From positions 15,641-79,640 of the forward strand of contig JAEWMS010000087.1 in NCBI GenBank assembly GCA_023393115.1: a stretch of 64,000 nucleotides of DNA, in the 5' to 3' direction. Shown one piece after another: positions 37,717 to 46,152 of this stretch. The position numbers and the translations under genes were made by a program. Positions within the stretch are counted from its first letter, which is position 1. The number at the start of each line of letters is the position of its first letter. The notes under the pieces are model-generated. The model did not search any database, had not been told where the DNA came from, and was given only the letters and a program-made list of their open reading frames with translations. This DNA is from Bacillota bacterium (GTDB taxonomy: Bacteria; Bacillota; Clostridia; Acetivibrionales; DSM-1351).

Positions 37717-39288
37717 TTAGCTGTTTTTGTATTTCCTTATCTTTCTGCTTCTGATACCCAACAACTGCAGCAGTTCTCTCCAATCTATTGCACCTACCAG
37801 AGCCATAAGGAAAAGTGCTATTACAATATATGCTCCAACTGCAAAAAGAGTTTGCCAAATAGGTGATAGCTTAAGAAAATTAAAGAAACTGTAAATATAG
37901 TCGCTGAAAATAAACATTAGTGCAGTTACCAGCGCTGGCCTGACAACCCAGTGCCTGAGGTCCAGCGCCATACCAGTACAACGCATTATTGTGGTGAAAT
38001 TAAGTACACATACAATAAACGAACTAACTATAACACCCACAATATAAATGGGAATACCATATTGAGGAATCAGAAAAAAGACACATAAGATACGTATAAC
38101 AGAACCTACTGTAGAATTAATAAGCAGTAATCCTTGTTTTCCAAGGCCATTCATTATTCCCATCAGAATTTGCTGAAGGTACATAAAAATGCAGGTAAAA
38201 GACAACAAAAACAAAGTATAACCTACATTTTGACCGGGATATATCATATTTGAGATCTTGTCAGGATAACATGCAAAAAGTGCCATAAACACAAAGCCCA
38301 ATACCATGGTTATCTGTATTGACTTTGATATTCTGTAATTCGCTCTTCCATAATTGTTTAGTGATATTGACTCGGATATTGCAGGGACAAGGGTTGTTGC
38401 AAGAGAAGTAGTTACCAGGGCGGGAAACATTATCAGTGGCATGGCCATACCTGTCAGTTTTCCGTACTCCTCCATACACTGAATGTAATTAAGTCCTCCT
38501 ACCAGTAATCTCTGAGGGATTAATATAAATTCCACTGCTGCCATTATTGAGATAATAAATCTGTTGAAGGAAATAGGTGCAGCACAGCCTATTATTGAAG
38601 CAACGAGTTTCCTCTTTTGAATAATACCCTGATTAGACTTCGGTGTTATATGAGGATATTTTTTAAATCTGTAATATACTGCCAATACAAAGAGGTTTGA
38701 CATTTCCCCTACAGCCATACCTACCGTTGCCAGAGCGCAGGCGTATTCCAGACCTGCCTCCAGGAATCTTGCAGCCAGTGCCATTATTATACCGATTTTA
38801 ACAAGCTGTTCAACTATCTGGGAAAATGCTGTTGGTGTAACCTCCTGTATGCCATAAAAGTAGCCTTTATATGCAGAGGCAGCTGCTATCATCGGAATAC
38901 ATGGAATCATTATTAGTACCGAGGAGTAGGTTCTTGAATCCTTTAAAATAACATTAACAATAAAATCTATGTTTATGTATAGAAATAAAGAAATAAAGCA
39001 GCTGACAGTTATTACTCCGGCTAATCCTACTTTTGAAATTCTTTTTATGTTAATAAAATTTCCCTGAGCTGCCTGTTCAGCTATCATTTTCGACACTGCG
39101 ATTGATACTCCCGAGGTCAGTGTCAGTATAATCAAAGTATATATAGGTACTATTAACTGGTATACGCCCATGCCTTCGGCACCGATTAAGTTCGACAGGT
39201 AAATTCTATATATAAATCCGAATATTCTTGTAACAAAGCCTGCGGCCATTAATATAATTGCGCCTGTTATAAATGTTTTTTTTGTCAT
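37717..39288 (-). CDS. spoVB: SpoVB-like polysaccharide biosynthesis / flippase protein
   Basis: This membrane protein of about 523 residues has 13-14 helices in the MOP superfamily. The N terminus (FIYRIYLSNLIGAEGMGVYQLI) and the SVAVSKMIAEQAA-like segment are typical of stage V sporulation protein B and its paralogues. In Bacillus these are involved in spore-cortex precursor transport or lipid II flipping. The frame extends to a TTG at 39300, but GGAGG is 5 bases before the ATG at 39288. It is monocistronic. Sporulation role versus a vegetative MurJ-like role cannot be decided from the sequence, so the symbol is by family. Confidence 0.82.
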   Translation of the reverse strand: MTKKTFITGAIILMAAGFVTRIFGFIYRIYLSNLIGAEGMGVYQLIVPIYTLIILTLTSGVSIAVSKMIAEQAAQGNFINIKRISKVGLAGVITVSCFISLFLYINIDFIVNVILKDSRTYSSVLIMIPCIPMIAAASAYKGYFYGIQEVTPTAFSQIVEQLVKIGIIMALAARFLEAGLEYACALATVGMAVGEMSNLFVLAVYYRFKKYPHITPKSNQGIIQKRKLVASIIGCAAPISFNRFIISIMAAVEFILIPQRLLVGGLNYIQCMEEYGKLTGMAMPLIMFPALVTTSLATTLVPAISESISLNNYGRANYRISKSIQITMVLGFVFMALFACYPDKISNMIYPGQNVGYTLFLLSFTCIFMYLQQILMGIMNGLGKQGLLLINSTVGSVIRILCVFFLIPQYGIPIYIVGVIVSSFIVCVLNFTTIMRCTGMALDLRHWVVRPALVTALMFIFSDYIYSFFNFLKLSPIWQTLFAVGAYIVIALFLMALVGAIDWRELLQLLGIRSRKIRKYKNS

Positions 39289-39300
39289 AAACACCTCCAA

Positions 39301-39691
39301 TAATTAAATACCTTGATTAATTTTATTGAACTGGTTAACCTTTTATGACTCTAGGTTTCCCGCAGCTTACCATAAATTACAGGTTGATACACTCGTTAAT
39401 GGCACTTATAATAAGGCCATCAGTTACATTATGTAAACCAAATGTAATAAAGCAGTCTTACTGAATACTTGGTAGAGGGATATCAGGCCCTACCATAGAG
39501 CATCCATTGGGCGAAATTATTAGTCGACCATCATAAAAAGTAAATACGCTGAAGAGCTTATCTCAGCCGAAAGCATCATTAGATTATTTAAATATATAAC
39601 AGATCGATTAAACAAAAAGAAAAACCCCGAATACAATTTTCAACTAAATCCATTTTGTAATTTCAGGGGCTTCACATTAAGGGAGGTCAAT
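39301..39691 (+). other. Long gene-free leader before the NlpC/P60 gene
   Basis: This 391-base stretch separates divergent genes. It contains several short hairpins, for example GGTAGAGGG...CCCTACC near 39472-39495 and a CCCC...GGGG pairing around 39635-39668 that ends shortly before the start codon. That arrangement would suit a regulated leader of the hydrolase gene. Cyclic-di-AMP (ydaO) riboswitches commonly sit before NlpC/P60 genes, but I could not match the conserved core, so no riboswitch is called. Confidence 0.4.
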
Positions 39692-40549
39692 ATGAATAAA
39701 AAATTAATAGCAGGTGGTATGGCGCTGACGCTCTGCCTAACGGCAATTGCACCGGTCTATAAGAGTTTGTCCTTTAATCGGGAAATTCTTGAACCTACTA
39801 AATTGCAACAGGCAGAAACACAAGCATCTGAGAAAAATTACACTATAACAGAATCTGAAACTCTGAGAGCAGAGGATTTAGCTCAAAAAGCCTCTGCGGC
39901 AGCAAATGCCGGTTCTGAGGTCAAAGCAGCTTCCATAGCTTCTACAGCAGCTAAAAGTAGCACTTCTGAAAAATCAGTTGCATCAGCATCAACTCCTAAA
40001 AAAGCTACTACAACAGTTAAAAAAAACACTACAAGCTCTTCATCTAGAAAAACATCAGGTACAACTTCAACGAAGTCTGCAGTAAAGTCAGGAACATCAA
40101 CCTCAAGAGGTACAACTTCAACTTCGAGAAGCACGACCTCGACGAAGGCTGTTAAAACATCAACTAGTACTCAAAATACCAGTTCCAAAGCAAGTGCAGT
40201 TATTGCAACTGCCAAAACCTATATGGGTGTTCCGTATGTATGGGGTGGAGCATCTCCAAGCGGTTTTGACTGTTCAGGTTTCACGCAGTACGTGCTAAAA
40301 AAGAACGGTGTATCAATACCGCGAGTTACTTCTGACCAGTACAAAGCAGGTGTTGCTGTATCAAAGAGCAATTTGAAAGTGGGAGATCTTGTCTTCTTTA
40401 CAACCTATAAGGCAGGACCGTCTCACGTTGGATTCTATATGGGCGATGGTAAGTTTATTCATGCAAGTTCGTCAAAGGGAGTGACAATATCAAGTATGGA
40501 CAGCTCGTACTACTCCTCCAGATATATAGGGGCAAGAAGAGTATTATAA
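39692..40549 (+). CDS. Secreted NlpC/P60 cell-wall endopeptidase
   Basis: The protein is 285 residues. A signal peptide (MNKKLIAGGMALTLCLTAIAPVY) is followed by an Ala-rich segment and a very long Ser/Thr/Lys-rich low-complexity linker (about 70-165). The NlpC/P60 domain comes last: GVPYVWGGASPSGFDCSGFTQYVL has the catalytic Cys, SHVGFYMGDGKFIHASS the His, and GARRVL the end. These enzymes cut D-gamma-glutamyl-diamino acid bonds in peptidoglycan. There are no SH3 or LysM wall-binding domains; the basic linker may serve for wall association. GGGAGG precedes the ATG and a perfect terminator follows. Confidence 0.93.
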   Translation: MNKKLIAGGMALTLCLTAIAPVYKSLSFNREILEPTKLQQAETQASEKNYTITESETLRAEDLAQKASAAANAGSEVKAASIASTAAKSSTSEKSVASASTPKKATTTVKKNTTSSSSRKTSGTTSTKSAVKSGTSTSRGTTSTSRSTTSTKAVKTSTSTQNTSSKASAVIATAKTYMGVPYVWGGASPSGFDCSGFTQYVLKKNGVSIPRVTSDQYKAGVAVSKSNLKVGDLVFFTTYKAGPSHVGFYMGDGKFIHASSSKGVTISSMDSSYYSSRYIGARRVL

Positions 40550-40617
40550 TGTAGCTTAATGCTGGTAGTCATACTGTATAATATAAAATTACTAAAATCA
40601 TACTAAAAATCATATTG

Positions 40618-40652
40618 AAAAGGTTGCAGAAATTACGTTTCTGCAACCTTTT
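40618..40652 (+). terminator. Terminator of the NlpC/P60 gene
   Basis: AAAAGGTTGCAGAAA (40618-40632) pairs perfectly with its complement (40638-40652) around a 5-base loop and continues into a T run. Confidence 0.9.
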
Positions 40653-40750
40653 TTGTCGTTTATGTGTTAAAATAGAAGTACTTATTAACAATTCAAGTAC
40701 TCATAACAATTCAGAGCATAAATCTATGCTGGAAGGTAATAATGTAATTT

Positions 40751-41476
40751 ATGGATTTTAACAAATTTACCGATAAGTTAAGTCAAAAATTAAGTCATAA
40801 AAACCTTATAATTATTATTGTCTTTCTTTGTATTGCAATTATTGCTCTTATTGGCGGTTACCTGAAGAGATACAATGATCTGAGTCCTCAGCAAGAAATA
40901 GTTACGTCAACTGATACCGTTCAAGAGATTCCCCCAATGGTAATAATAGATCCCGGTCACGGTGGCTGGGACCCAGGTGCCATGAATGGAAAAACAAGTG
41001 AAAAGGATATAGTTTTGGATATATCTCTTGAAATAGAAAAATTATTAAAGCAAAAAAATATTGACTACTATATGATAAGAACAGATGATACATATGTCAG
41101 TCTGGAGGACAGGGCCCGAATTGCCAATGAAAAGAAAGGCAGGCTCTTTATAAGTATTCATAATAACTCTTTCACAGATGCTGCCCAGAACGGAATTCTG
41201 ACAGCCTATAATCCTTACTCCCCGACCGGTAAGGATATAGCTATTATTATGCAATCCGAAATTAAGAATCTTGGAATGAAAAACAGAGAAATAATGCCCC
41301 GTCCCAATCTTTATGTTCTGCGTCATACTGAAATGCCCTCTCTATTGCTTGAGATCGGATTTATATCAAATAAAAAAGACCTGAAGCTTGTAACTGATGA
41401 CGAATTTAAGAAAAATTGCGCTCAGCAAGTTGTTTCAGGTATTGAAGAAATTCTGGAAAAATGCATTAATAACTAA
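40751..41476 (+). CDS. N-acetylmuramoyl-L-alanine amidase (Amidase_3)
   Basis: This 241-residue enzyme has one N-terminal membrane or signal helix (about 20-40). The zinc amidase domain follows: IIDPGHGGWDPGA (first His), TSEKDIVLDISLEIEKLL (Glu), FISIHNNSF (second His) and LLEIGFISNKKD (catalytic Glu). It cleaves the bond between MurNAc and the stem peptide and is most like the CwlD/AmiC group. CwlD acts in spore cortex muramic-lactam formation, but a vegetative role is equally possible. It follows the NlpC/P60 gene in the same direction behind that gene's terminator. Confidence 0.92.
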   Translation: MDFNKFTDKLSQKLSHKNLIIIIVFLCIAIIALIGGYLKRYNDLSPQQEIVTSTDTVQEIPPMVIIDPGHGGWDPGAMNGKTSEKDIVLDISLEIEKLLKQKNIDYYMIRTDDTYVSLEDRARIANEKKGRLFISIHNNSFTDAAQNGILTAYNPYSPTGKDIAIIMQSEIKNLGMKNREIMPRPNLYVLRHTEMPSLLLEIGFISNKKDLKLVTDDEFKKNCAQQVVSGIEEILEKCINN

Positions 41477-41540
41477 TTGGTAACTATCGGGTTATTTTAC
41501 TGTAATAACAATAATAATATTATTACTACTGTTAAGCTAT

Positions 41541-42506
41541 TTATTGCTGACGAAGCAGAAAATCCTGAAGAAGACTTATAATTTCTTCCTTATCTGTCAT
41601 TTTAAATATTTTTTGCTTGGTGTAAGCCGCATCCCGCATACCCTTTATATACCACGCAATATGGGACCTCATCTCAAGGATTCCAGTTCTTTCGCCCTTG
41701 TGCTCTATCAACATATTCATATGTCTTATAATTGTATTGATTTTCTCCTGTGCTGTGGGTTCATTAACAAATACACCCTCTTCAAGATACTTTATTACAG
41801 CCTTGAATATCCAGGGATTCCCCTGAGCACCCCTACCTATCATTATTGCATCACAACCTGTTTCCTTAAAAAGGCGTTTTGCTTCCCGGGGCCCTACTAC
41901 GTCACCATTTCCTATTACCGGAATTGAAACAGCTTCCTTAACCTGCCTTATAATATTCCAATCTGCCTTACCGCTATAGTACTGTTCACGGGTTCTTCCA
42001 TGTACTGTAACCGCACTTGCCCCGGAGGCTTCAGCTATTTTAGCTATCTCTACAGCATTAACGCTTGACTCATCCCAGCCCTTTCGAATTTTAACGGTAA
42101 CAGGCTTTATTGAAGCCTTGACCACAGCCCTTATAATTCTTTCCACCTGCTCCGGTCTTTTCATCAGAGCACTGCCCTCTCCGTTTTTTGTTATCTTTGG
42201 AGCCGGACAACCCATATTTATGTCAATTATGCTTGCATCTGAAGCATTTAATTTTTCGGTAACTCCAGCCATAATGTCCGGCTCAGAACCAAATATCTGA
42301 ACAGCTCCCGGTTTCTCGTTCTCATCGAGCAGGGTCAGTTTTGTACTTTTTTCATCCTCGTAATGCATTCCTTTTGCACTTACCATTTCGGTATATACCA
42401 GGCCACACCCCTGCTCCTTGCACAACACCCGAAACGGCATATCGGTAACACCTGCCATGGGAGCCAGAAAAATGCGGTTTGACAATTCAACATTTCCTAT
42501 TTTCAA
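41541..42506 (-). CDS. dusB: tRNA-dihydrouridine synthase B
   Basis: This 321-residue FMN enzyme reduces uridine to dihydrouridine in the tRNA D-loop. Visible features are RIFLAPMAGVTDMPFR, VQIFGSEPD, IDINMGCPAPKI with the catalytic Cys, TVKIRKGWD, VTVHGRTREQYYSG, IPVIGNGDV and AIMIGRGAQGNPWIF. The length fits DusB. It is convergent with the amidase gene and monocistronic here, and the start is followed closely by MKIGNVELSNRIF. Substrate position is by family. Confidence 0.95.
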   Translation of the reverse strand: MKIGNVELSNRIFLAPMAGVTDMPFRVLCKEQGCGLVYTEMVSAKGMHYEDEKSTKLTLLDENEKPGAVQIFGSEPDIMAGVTEKLNASDASIIDINMGCPAPKITKNGEGSALMKRPEQVERIIRAVVKASIKPVTVKIRKGWDESSVNAVEIAKIAEASGASAVTVHGRTREQYYSGKADWNIIRQVKEAVSIPVIGNGDVVGPREAKRLFKETGCDAIMIGRGAQGNPWIFKAVIKYLEEGVFVNEPTAQEKINTIIRHMNMLIEHKGERTGILEMRSHIAWYIKGMRDAAYTKQKIFKMTDKEEIISLLQDFLLRQQ

Positions 42507-42634
42507 ATCAAAGCCTCCTTAATTGTTTGCAATACTTATTTTAGCAGAATATATAAACTAGTAAAGCACATAAAAATGTAAATTATTTTTAGCAGGTAGC
42601 TACTTACTTTATTACTTACTGAAATACAAAAGAA

Positions 42635-42667
42635 AGCCCTATACAAAAGGATTCATTGTATAGAGCT
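42635..42667 (-). terminator. Terminator of the lemA operon
   Basis: A 12-base arm pair with one mismatch around AGCTCTATACAA on the minus strand, loop of 9, then TTCTTTTG. It lies 16 bases after the lemA stop. Confidence 0.7.
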
Positions 42668-42682
42668 CGGTATGTTATCATT

Positions 42683-43231
42683 TCATGCTTGGAAGATGGC
42701 CCTGGCCGCCTGCTCCTCCAGATATTCTCTTTTCCGGAAGCCTAACATCCCGGCAATCATGGAGATCGGAAACATTCGAATTTCTCGATTCAGCTTGTTC
42801 ACGCTGTTGTTGTAAATCAAATGGCTGGTTCGTAACATGTTTTCAAAGGTTTCAACCGCATCCATTGTCTTGATATATTTTTCTCTTTCTTTTAGTTCGG
42901 GGTATTGCTGCGTCACCATGGTAATCCTGCACAAGACTTCGGAAATAACCCCTTCCTGACGAAGCACATCGTCCGGTGTAGATTTGGCCGTAATCACTCT
43001 TCTTCTTGATTTGATTGTTTCAAGCAGCGTTTCGCTTTCCTGATTGGCATACCCCTTTATCAAATTCAACAGTGCTGTTAGAGCATCAAAACGGGTTGAA
43101 AGCTGCACTCCGATCTGACTCATGGCACTGTTGATATTCTCATCAAGCACCACCAGTTTGCGCTGGGTAGAGATTACCCATAACACAATGATCGCAACAA
43201 CTGCGATGATCACGATGAAAGTTGGCAGCAT
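42683..43231 (-). CDS. lemA: LemA family protein
   Basis: The product is about 182 residues. One N-terminal membrane helix (FIVIIAVVAIIVLWVIS) is followed by a long helical domain: LDENINSAMSQIGVQLSTRFDAL, IKGYANQE, YPELKEREKYIKTMDAVE, and NNSVNKLNREIRMFPISMIAGMLGF, all family signatures. LemA proteins sit in the membrane with the helical part outside; their function is poorly known. The frame extends to 43252, but GGAGG is 8 bases before the ATG at 43231. It follows a lipoprotein gene by 33 bases, and both are divergent from a LytTR regulator. Confidence 0.9.
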   Translation of the reverse strand: MLPTFIVIIAVVAIIVLWVISTQRKLVVLDENINSAMSQIGVQLSTRFDALTALLNLIKGYANQESETLLETIKSRRRVITAKSTPDDVLRQEGVISEVLCRITMVTQQYPELKEREKYIKTMDAVETFENMLRTSHLIYNNSVNKLNREIRMFPISMIAGMLGFRKREYLEEQAARAIFQA

Positions 43232-43264
43232 AGTAAAGTCCTCCTCGTTCATTTAAGGTTTTTA

Positions 43265-43864
43265 TTACTTTGCGATCTTTACAGTAGAGAGAACCTGCTC
43301 GATTGTATTATCTAAACTACTCCCCCCATCGATGGCGTAGAGGTAACTAATGGCATGGTATCCACTCCCATCCGCAGGGAAGAAATACTGAATCACAGAA
43401 TTCATGACAGTTCCATTTGACAGCGTCCCTTTGCCAAAACCGACAACAGCGGTGCCGCCGTCCTGTTCCACAGTTCCAGAGCTTTCAAGGGTTGCATCAC
43501 TTAGCCCACCACCAGCAGAAAGTGCAGCTAATAGGACATCATCGGTTATATCTGTGCTGGTTACTGTATCCTCTGTTTCTACTCCAAGTGTAATAACTGC
43601 TGTGCTCTTGTCGTTGGCGAAGATCATCGAACCACTATTCTCATCGGTTTTAACATACTTGATGTCTGCAGGCAACGCGAAAGAGAGTCCGTTACCTGTG
43701 ATCTCAACAAAGTCGATGGGAGCTGATGTATTCTGGGCGCTTGAGGAGGAGGCGGTGGTAGATGTATTGGTAGGAGTGGTGGCAGTGGTATTTTCTTCTC
43801 CGCCGCAGGCTGCAAGGCTCAGTGTCATGGCAGATGCCATCATATATACTAGTAATTTTTTCAT
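43265..43864 (-). CDS. Lipoprotein of unknown function
   Basis: The product is about 199 residues. The signal peptide MKKLLVYMMASAMTLSLAACGGEE has a lipobox ending in Cys20, followed by a Thr/Ser-rich spacer and a domain of about 145 residues beginning VEITGNGLSFALPADIKYVK. The frame extends to 43906, but GGAGG is 6 bases before the ATG at 43864. It is the first gene of a two-gene unit with lemA, directly downstream of the LytTR-like repeats, so it is a probable target of the divergent two-component system. I do not recognise the domain. Confidence 0.75.
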   Translation of the reverse strand: MKKLLVYMMASAMTLSLAACGGEENTTATTPTNTSTTASSSSAQNTSAPIDFVEITGNGLSFALPADIKYVKTDENSGSMIFANDKSTAVITLGVETEDTVTSTDITDDVLLAALSAGGGLSDATLESSGTVEQDGGTAVVGFGKGTLSNGTVMNSVIQYFFPADGSGYHAISYLYAIDGGSSLDNTIEQVLSTVKIAK

Positions 43865-43953
43865 TTCAAATCCTCCATTTTCTGTTTGGGTAGTAATAGG
43901 AAACATTCCCTGAAATCACTCTATAAAAAATTTTGCCTTAAGAACCGTCCGCC

Positions 43954-44008
43954 GCATGAAACATAGTTTTTTCTGCATGAAACATGGTTTTTTCCGCTAA
44001 ACACAGTG
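43954..44008. promoter_or_regulatory. Repeated LytTR-like binding sites between divergent operons
   Basis: Two tandem 21-base repeats (43954-43974 and 43975-43995) share the core AAACATAGTT/AAACATGGTT at 43959 and 43980, and a third core AAACACAGTG lies at 43999. The spacings of 21 and 19 bases are about two helical turns, as in LytTR-domain operators (two direct repeats 21-22 bases apart). The array lies just upstream of the -10 box of the adjacent LytTR regulator gene and 90 bases before the lipoprotein start. Confidence 0.65.
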
Positions 44009-44035
44009 TCGAATATTCTCTTATTATGATATAAT
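44007..44035 (+). promoter_or_regulatory. Putative activator-dependent promoter of the LytTR system
   Basis: TATAAT (44030-44035) is preceded at 17 bases by a poor -35 (TGTCGA, 44007-44012). The third LytTR-like repeat overlaps the -35, which suits positive autoregulation. Confidence 0.5.
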
Positions 44036-44069
44036 TGTGATGGAAGAATGGAAAAATGGAGGTATGCTC

Positions 44070-44798
44070 ATGCTGCATATTGCAGTCTGTGATGACAATA
44101 TAGATGAACTTTCCAATATAATACAGCTCATAAACCAATACAGAACAACAAAACAATTGAACTGTGAATACGCCGTCTTTCCAAACGGATTTGATCTGGT
44201 TTCGACCTTAGAAAAAGGAAAGCAGTTTGATATATACTGTCTGGATATTATTATGCCTGGCTTTTCGGGCATTGACGTCGCAAAGGAAATCCGTATTATT
44301 GATAGAACTGCGCCGATTTTGTTCTTTACATCATCCCCTGAGTTTGCTTTGGAAAGCTATTCAGTGAAGGCCATTAACTATATATTAAAACCCATAACTA
44401 AAGAGAAGTTTTTCTTCACCTTTGACGAAATTCTGGAGCATATAAAGATGGAAGAAAATGATGATGCGGTTATCGTAAAGAGTAATGAAGGAATTCAAAA
44501 AATACTGACCTCCAATTTGGTTTTTGCCGAGGTCATCGGTAGAAATGTGTTGTATCACCTGCGCTCCGGCAAGGTAATCGAATGTACAGAACCTTTTTCC
44601 ACTGTCTGTGATAATCTTATTAAACGTGGGAGTTTTATCAAACCCCACCGCTCCTATCTTGTTAATATGCAGTATGTGGATACCATTGAAAAAAGCCAAA
44701 TGACCTTACAGACCCGCTCAATTGTTCCTGTTGCACAGGGCAAAGCACGTGAAATTAAGCAACAGTATCTGGATTATCAAATGGAGGGACCAAAATAA
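44070..44798 (+). CDS. LytTR-family response regulator
   Basis: About 242 residues. The receiver domain has AVCDDNIDEL, FDIYCLDIIMPGFSG with the phospho-acceptor Asp, LFFTSSPEF and NYILKPIT. The C-terminal LytTR DNA-binding domain spans about 135-235 (IVKSNEGIQKILTSNLVFAEV, FIKPHRSYLVNMQYVDTIEK). The frame extends to 44037, but GGAGG is 7 bases before the ATG at 44070. Its stop overlaps the start of the sensor gene by one base, so the two are coupled. It is like the AgrA/VirR class and probably controls the divergent lipoprotein-lemA unit and itself. Confidence 0.93.
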   Translation: MLHIAVCDDNIDELSNIIQLINQYRTTKQLNCEYAVFPNGFDLVSTLEKGKQFDIYCLDIIMPGFSGIDVAKEIRIIDRTAPILFFTSSPEFALESYSVKAINYILKPITKEKFFFTFDEILEHIKMEENDDAVIVKSNEGIQKILTSNLVFAEVIGRNVLYHLRSGKVIECTEPFSTVCDNLIKRGSFIKPHRSYLVNMQYVDTIEKSQMTLQTRSIVPVAQGKAREIKQQYLDYQMEGPK

Positions 44799-46069
44799 TG
44801 ATAGCAACTGTCATTGAATTCTCCCGCTATTGGTTTGCCCTACTATTCGGTACAGCAGTTGCGGTAACTTTCGCCGGTATGACACGTACACGAAAGAATT
44901 ATCTGGCTGTCGGGTTCTTTACCGTCGTTTTATTTATTATACAAAATGCCAGCTTACAGTACTGGGGTATGGCAGTGACGATAAAAATATATCCTTTCCT
45001 TACTCATTTTCCGGTGGCTCTTTTTATCGTCGTTTATTTAAAGCGCCCGTGGCTGATTTCACTAACAAGTATGTTTGTCTCTTACCTGTGCTGCCAGCCT
45101 CCCCGTTGGATTGGCACCGTTGTTGGTGAAGCTTTTGACAATGCTTCCATGGACCACATCGGATACATCATAACTGTGTTTCTGATGTACTATTTCCTGC
45201 AGAAATATGTACTGAAATCTGTTCGGCATCTGATGGAACGCTCTGTTAATTCATGCCTGTTGTTCGGCGCAATACCGGCTTTTTACTATTTATTCGACTT
45301 TATCTCCACTGTATATACCGATTTTTTGTTCAGCGGAGCACGTATGGCTGTACACTTCATGCCCTTCGTGACATCCACATTCTATTTTGTGTTTGTCCTC
45401 CTTTACTATACCGAAACACAAAAACAGGCAAGTATCCAAAGAGAGAGGGATATGCTGGACACGCAGTTCCGGCAGGCACAAACAGAATTTGCTTCTCTGA
45501 GGCAGATGCAACAGAATGCTGCGTCCTATCGGCACGATATGCGCCATCATTTAGCTTTTTTACAAAGTCTGGCCTCCAATGAACGTATAGAGGAAATTAA
45601 AGAGTATCTGCAGACTGCCCAATCTGACATTGACTCCATCACGCCTATACGCTTTTGCGAAAACGAAACGGTCAATCTGATTTTATCTGCATTCGCCACT
45701 AAAGCGAAACAGTCGGGAATCCTGTTGACGGTGGAAGCAAAGCTGCCTGACTCGCTTCCTTTTAGCGATACCGAGCTTTGTTCACTATTGTCAAACGCTT
45801 TGGAAAACGCCATTCATTCCTGTGAAAATATAGTAGACGGCAATAAACGCTACATCAAGCTGCGTGCCTATTCCAAGAATAGTAAATTGTGTATTGAAAT
45901 CCGTAATACATATCATACAGAACCGATATTCCATCAGGGTCTTCCTGTATCAAAAGAACAAGGGCATGGTTTTGGTACAAAAAGTATGGTTCATATCGTG
46001 GAAAAGCATGGCGGTATATGCCAATTTTCTGTCAAGGATGGGTTCTTTATCTTTCAGGCTACTATATAA
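44798..46069 (+). CDS. GHKL sensor histidine kinase (AgrC-like)
   Basis: This 423-residue protein has six or seven membrane helices in the first ~215 residues. A short coiled coil leads to the phospho-accepting His in SYRHDMRHHLAFLQSL. The GHKL ATPase is last: LCSLLSNALENAIHSC (N box) and EQGHGFGTKSMVHIVEKHGG (G box). This is the receptor-kinase form seen in AgrC and related peptide or cell-wall stress sensors. It is coupled to the LytTR regulator upstream. No autoinducer peptide gene was seen nearby. A terminator at 46135-46152 ends the unit. Confidence 0.92.
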   Translation: MIATVIEFSRYWFALLFGTAVAVTFAGMTRTRKNYLAVGFFTVVLFIIQNASLQYWGMAVTIKIYPFLTHFPVALFIVVYLKRPWLISLTSMFVSYLCCQPPRWIGTVVGEAFDNASMDHIGYIITVFLMYYFLQKYVLKSVRHLMERSVNSCLLFGAIPAFYYLFDFISTVYTDFLFSGARMAVHFMPFVTSTFYFVFVLLYYTETQKQASIQRERDMLDTQFRQAQTEFASLRQMQQNAASYRHDMRHHLAFLQSLASNERIEEIKEYLQTAQSDIDSITPIRFCENETVNLILSAFATKAKQSGILLTVEAKLPDSLPFSDTELCSLLSNALENAIHSCENIVDGNKRYIKLRAYSKNSKLCIEIRNTYHTEPIFHQGLPVSKEQGHGFGTKSMVHIVEKHGGICQFSVKDGFFIFQATI

Positions 46070-46134
46070 AAGGTTGTTCTTTTATCCCCGCCGGGAGACC
46101 TGGGGGAATACGGGGGGACTGGTCCCACCCGTAA

Positions 46135-46152
46135 GGCGCTTCGCGTCTTTTT
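46135..46152 (+). terminator. Terminator of the LytTR two-component operon
   Basis: GGCGC-TTC-GCGTC followed by TTTTT, preceded by a larger GC-rich inverted repeat at about 46110-46132 (ACGGG-GGGAC-TG-GTCCC-A-CCCGT). The T run abuts the 3' end of the group II intron. Confidence 0.75.

Noticed and set aside
43624..43815. Pro-rich 63-residue minus-strand frame
   Set aside because: It is an alternate frame of the Thr/Ser-rich spacer of the lipoprotein gene.
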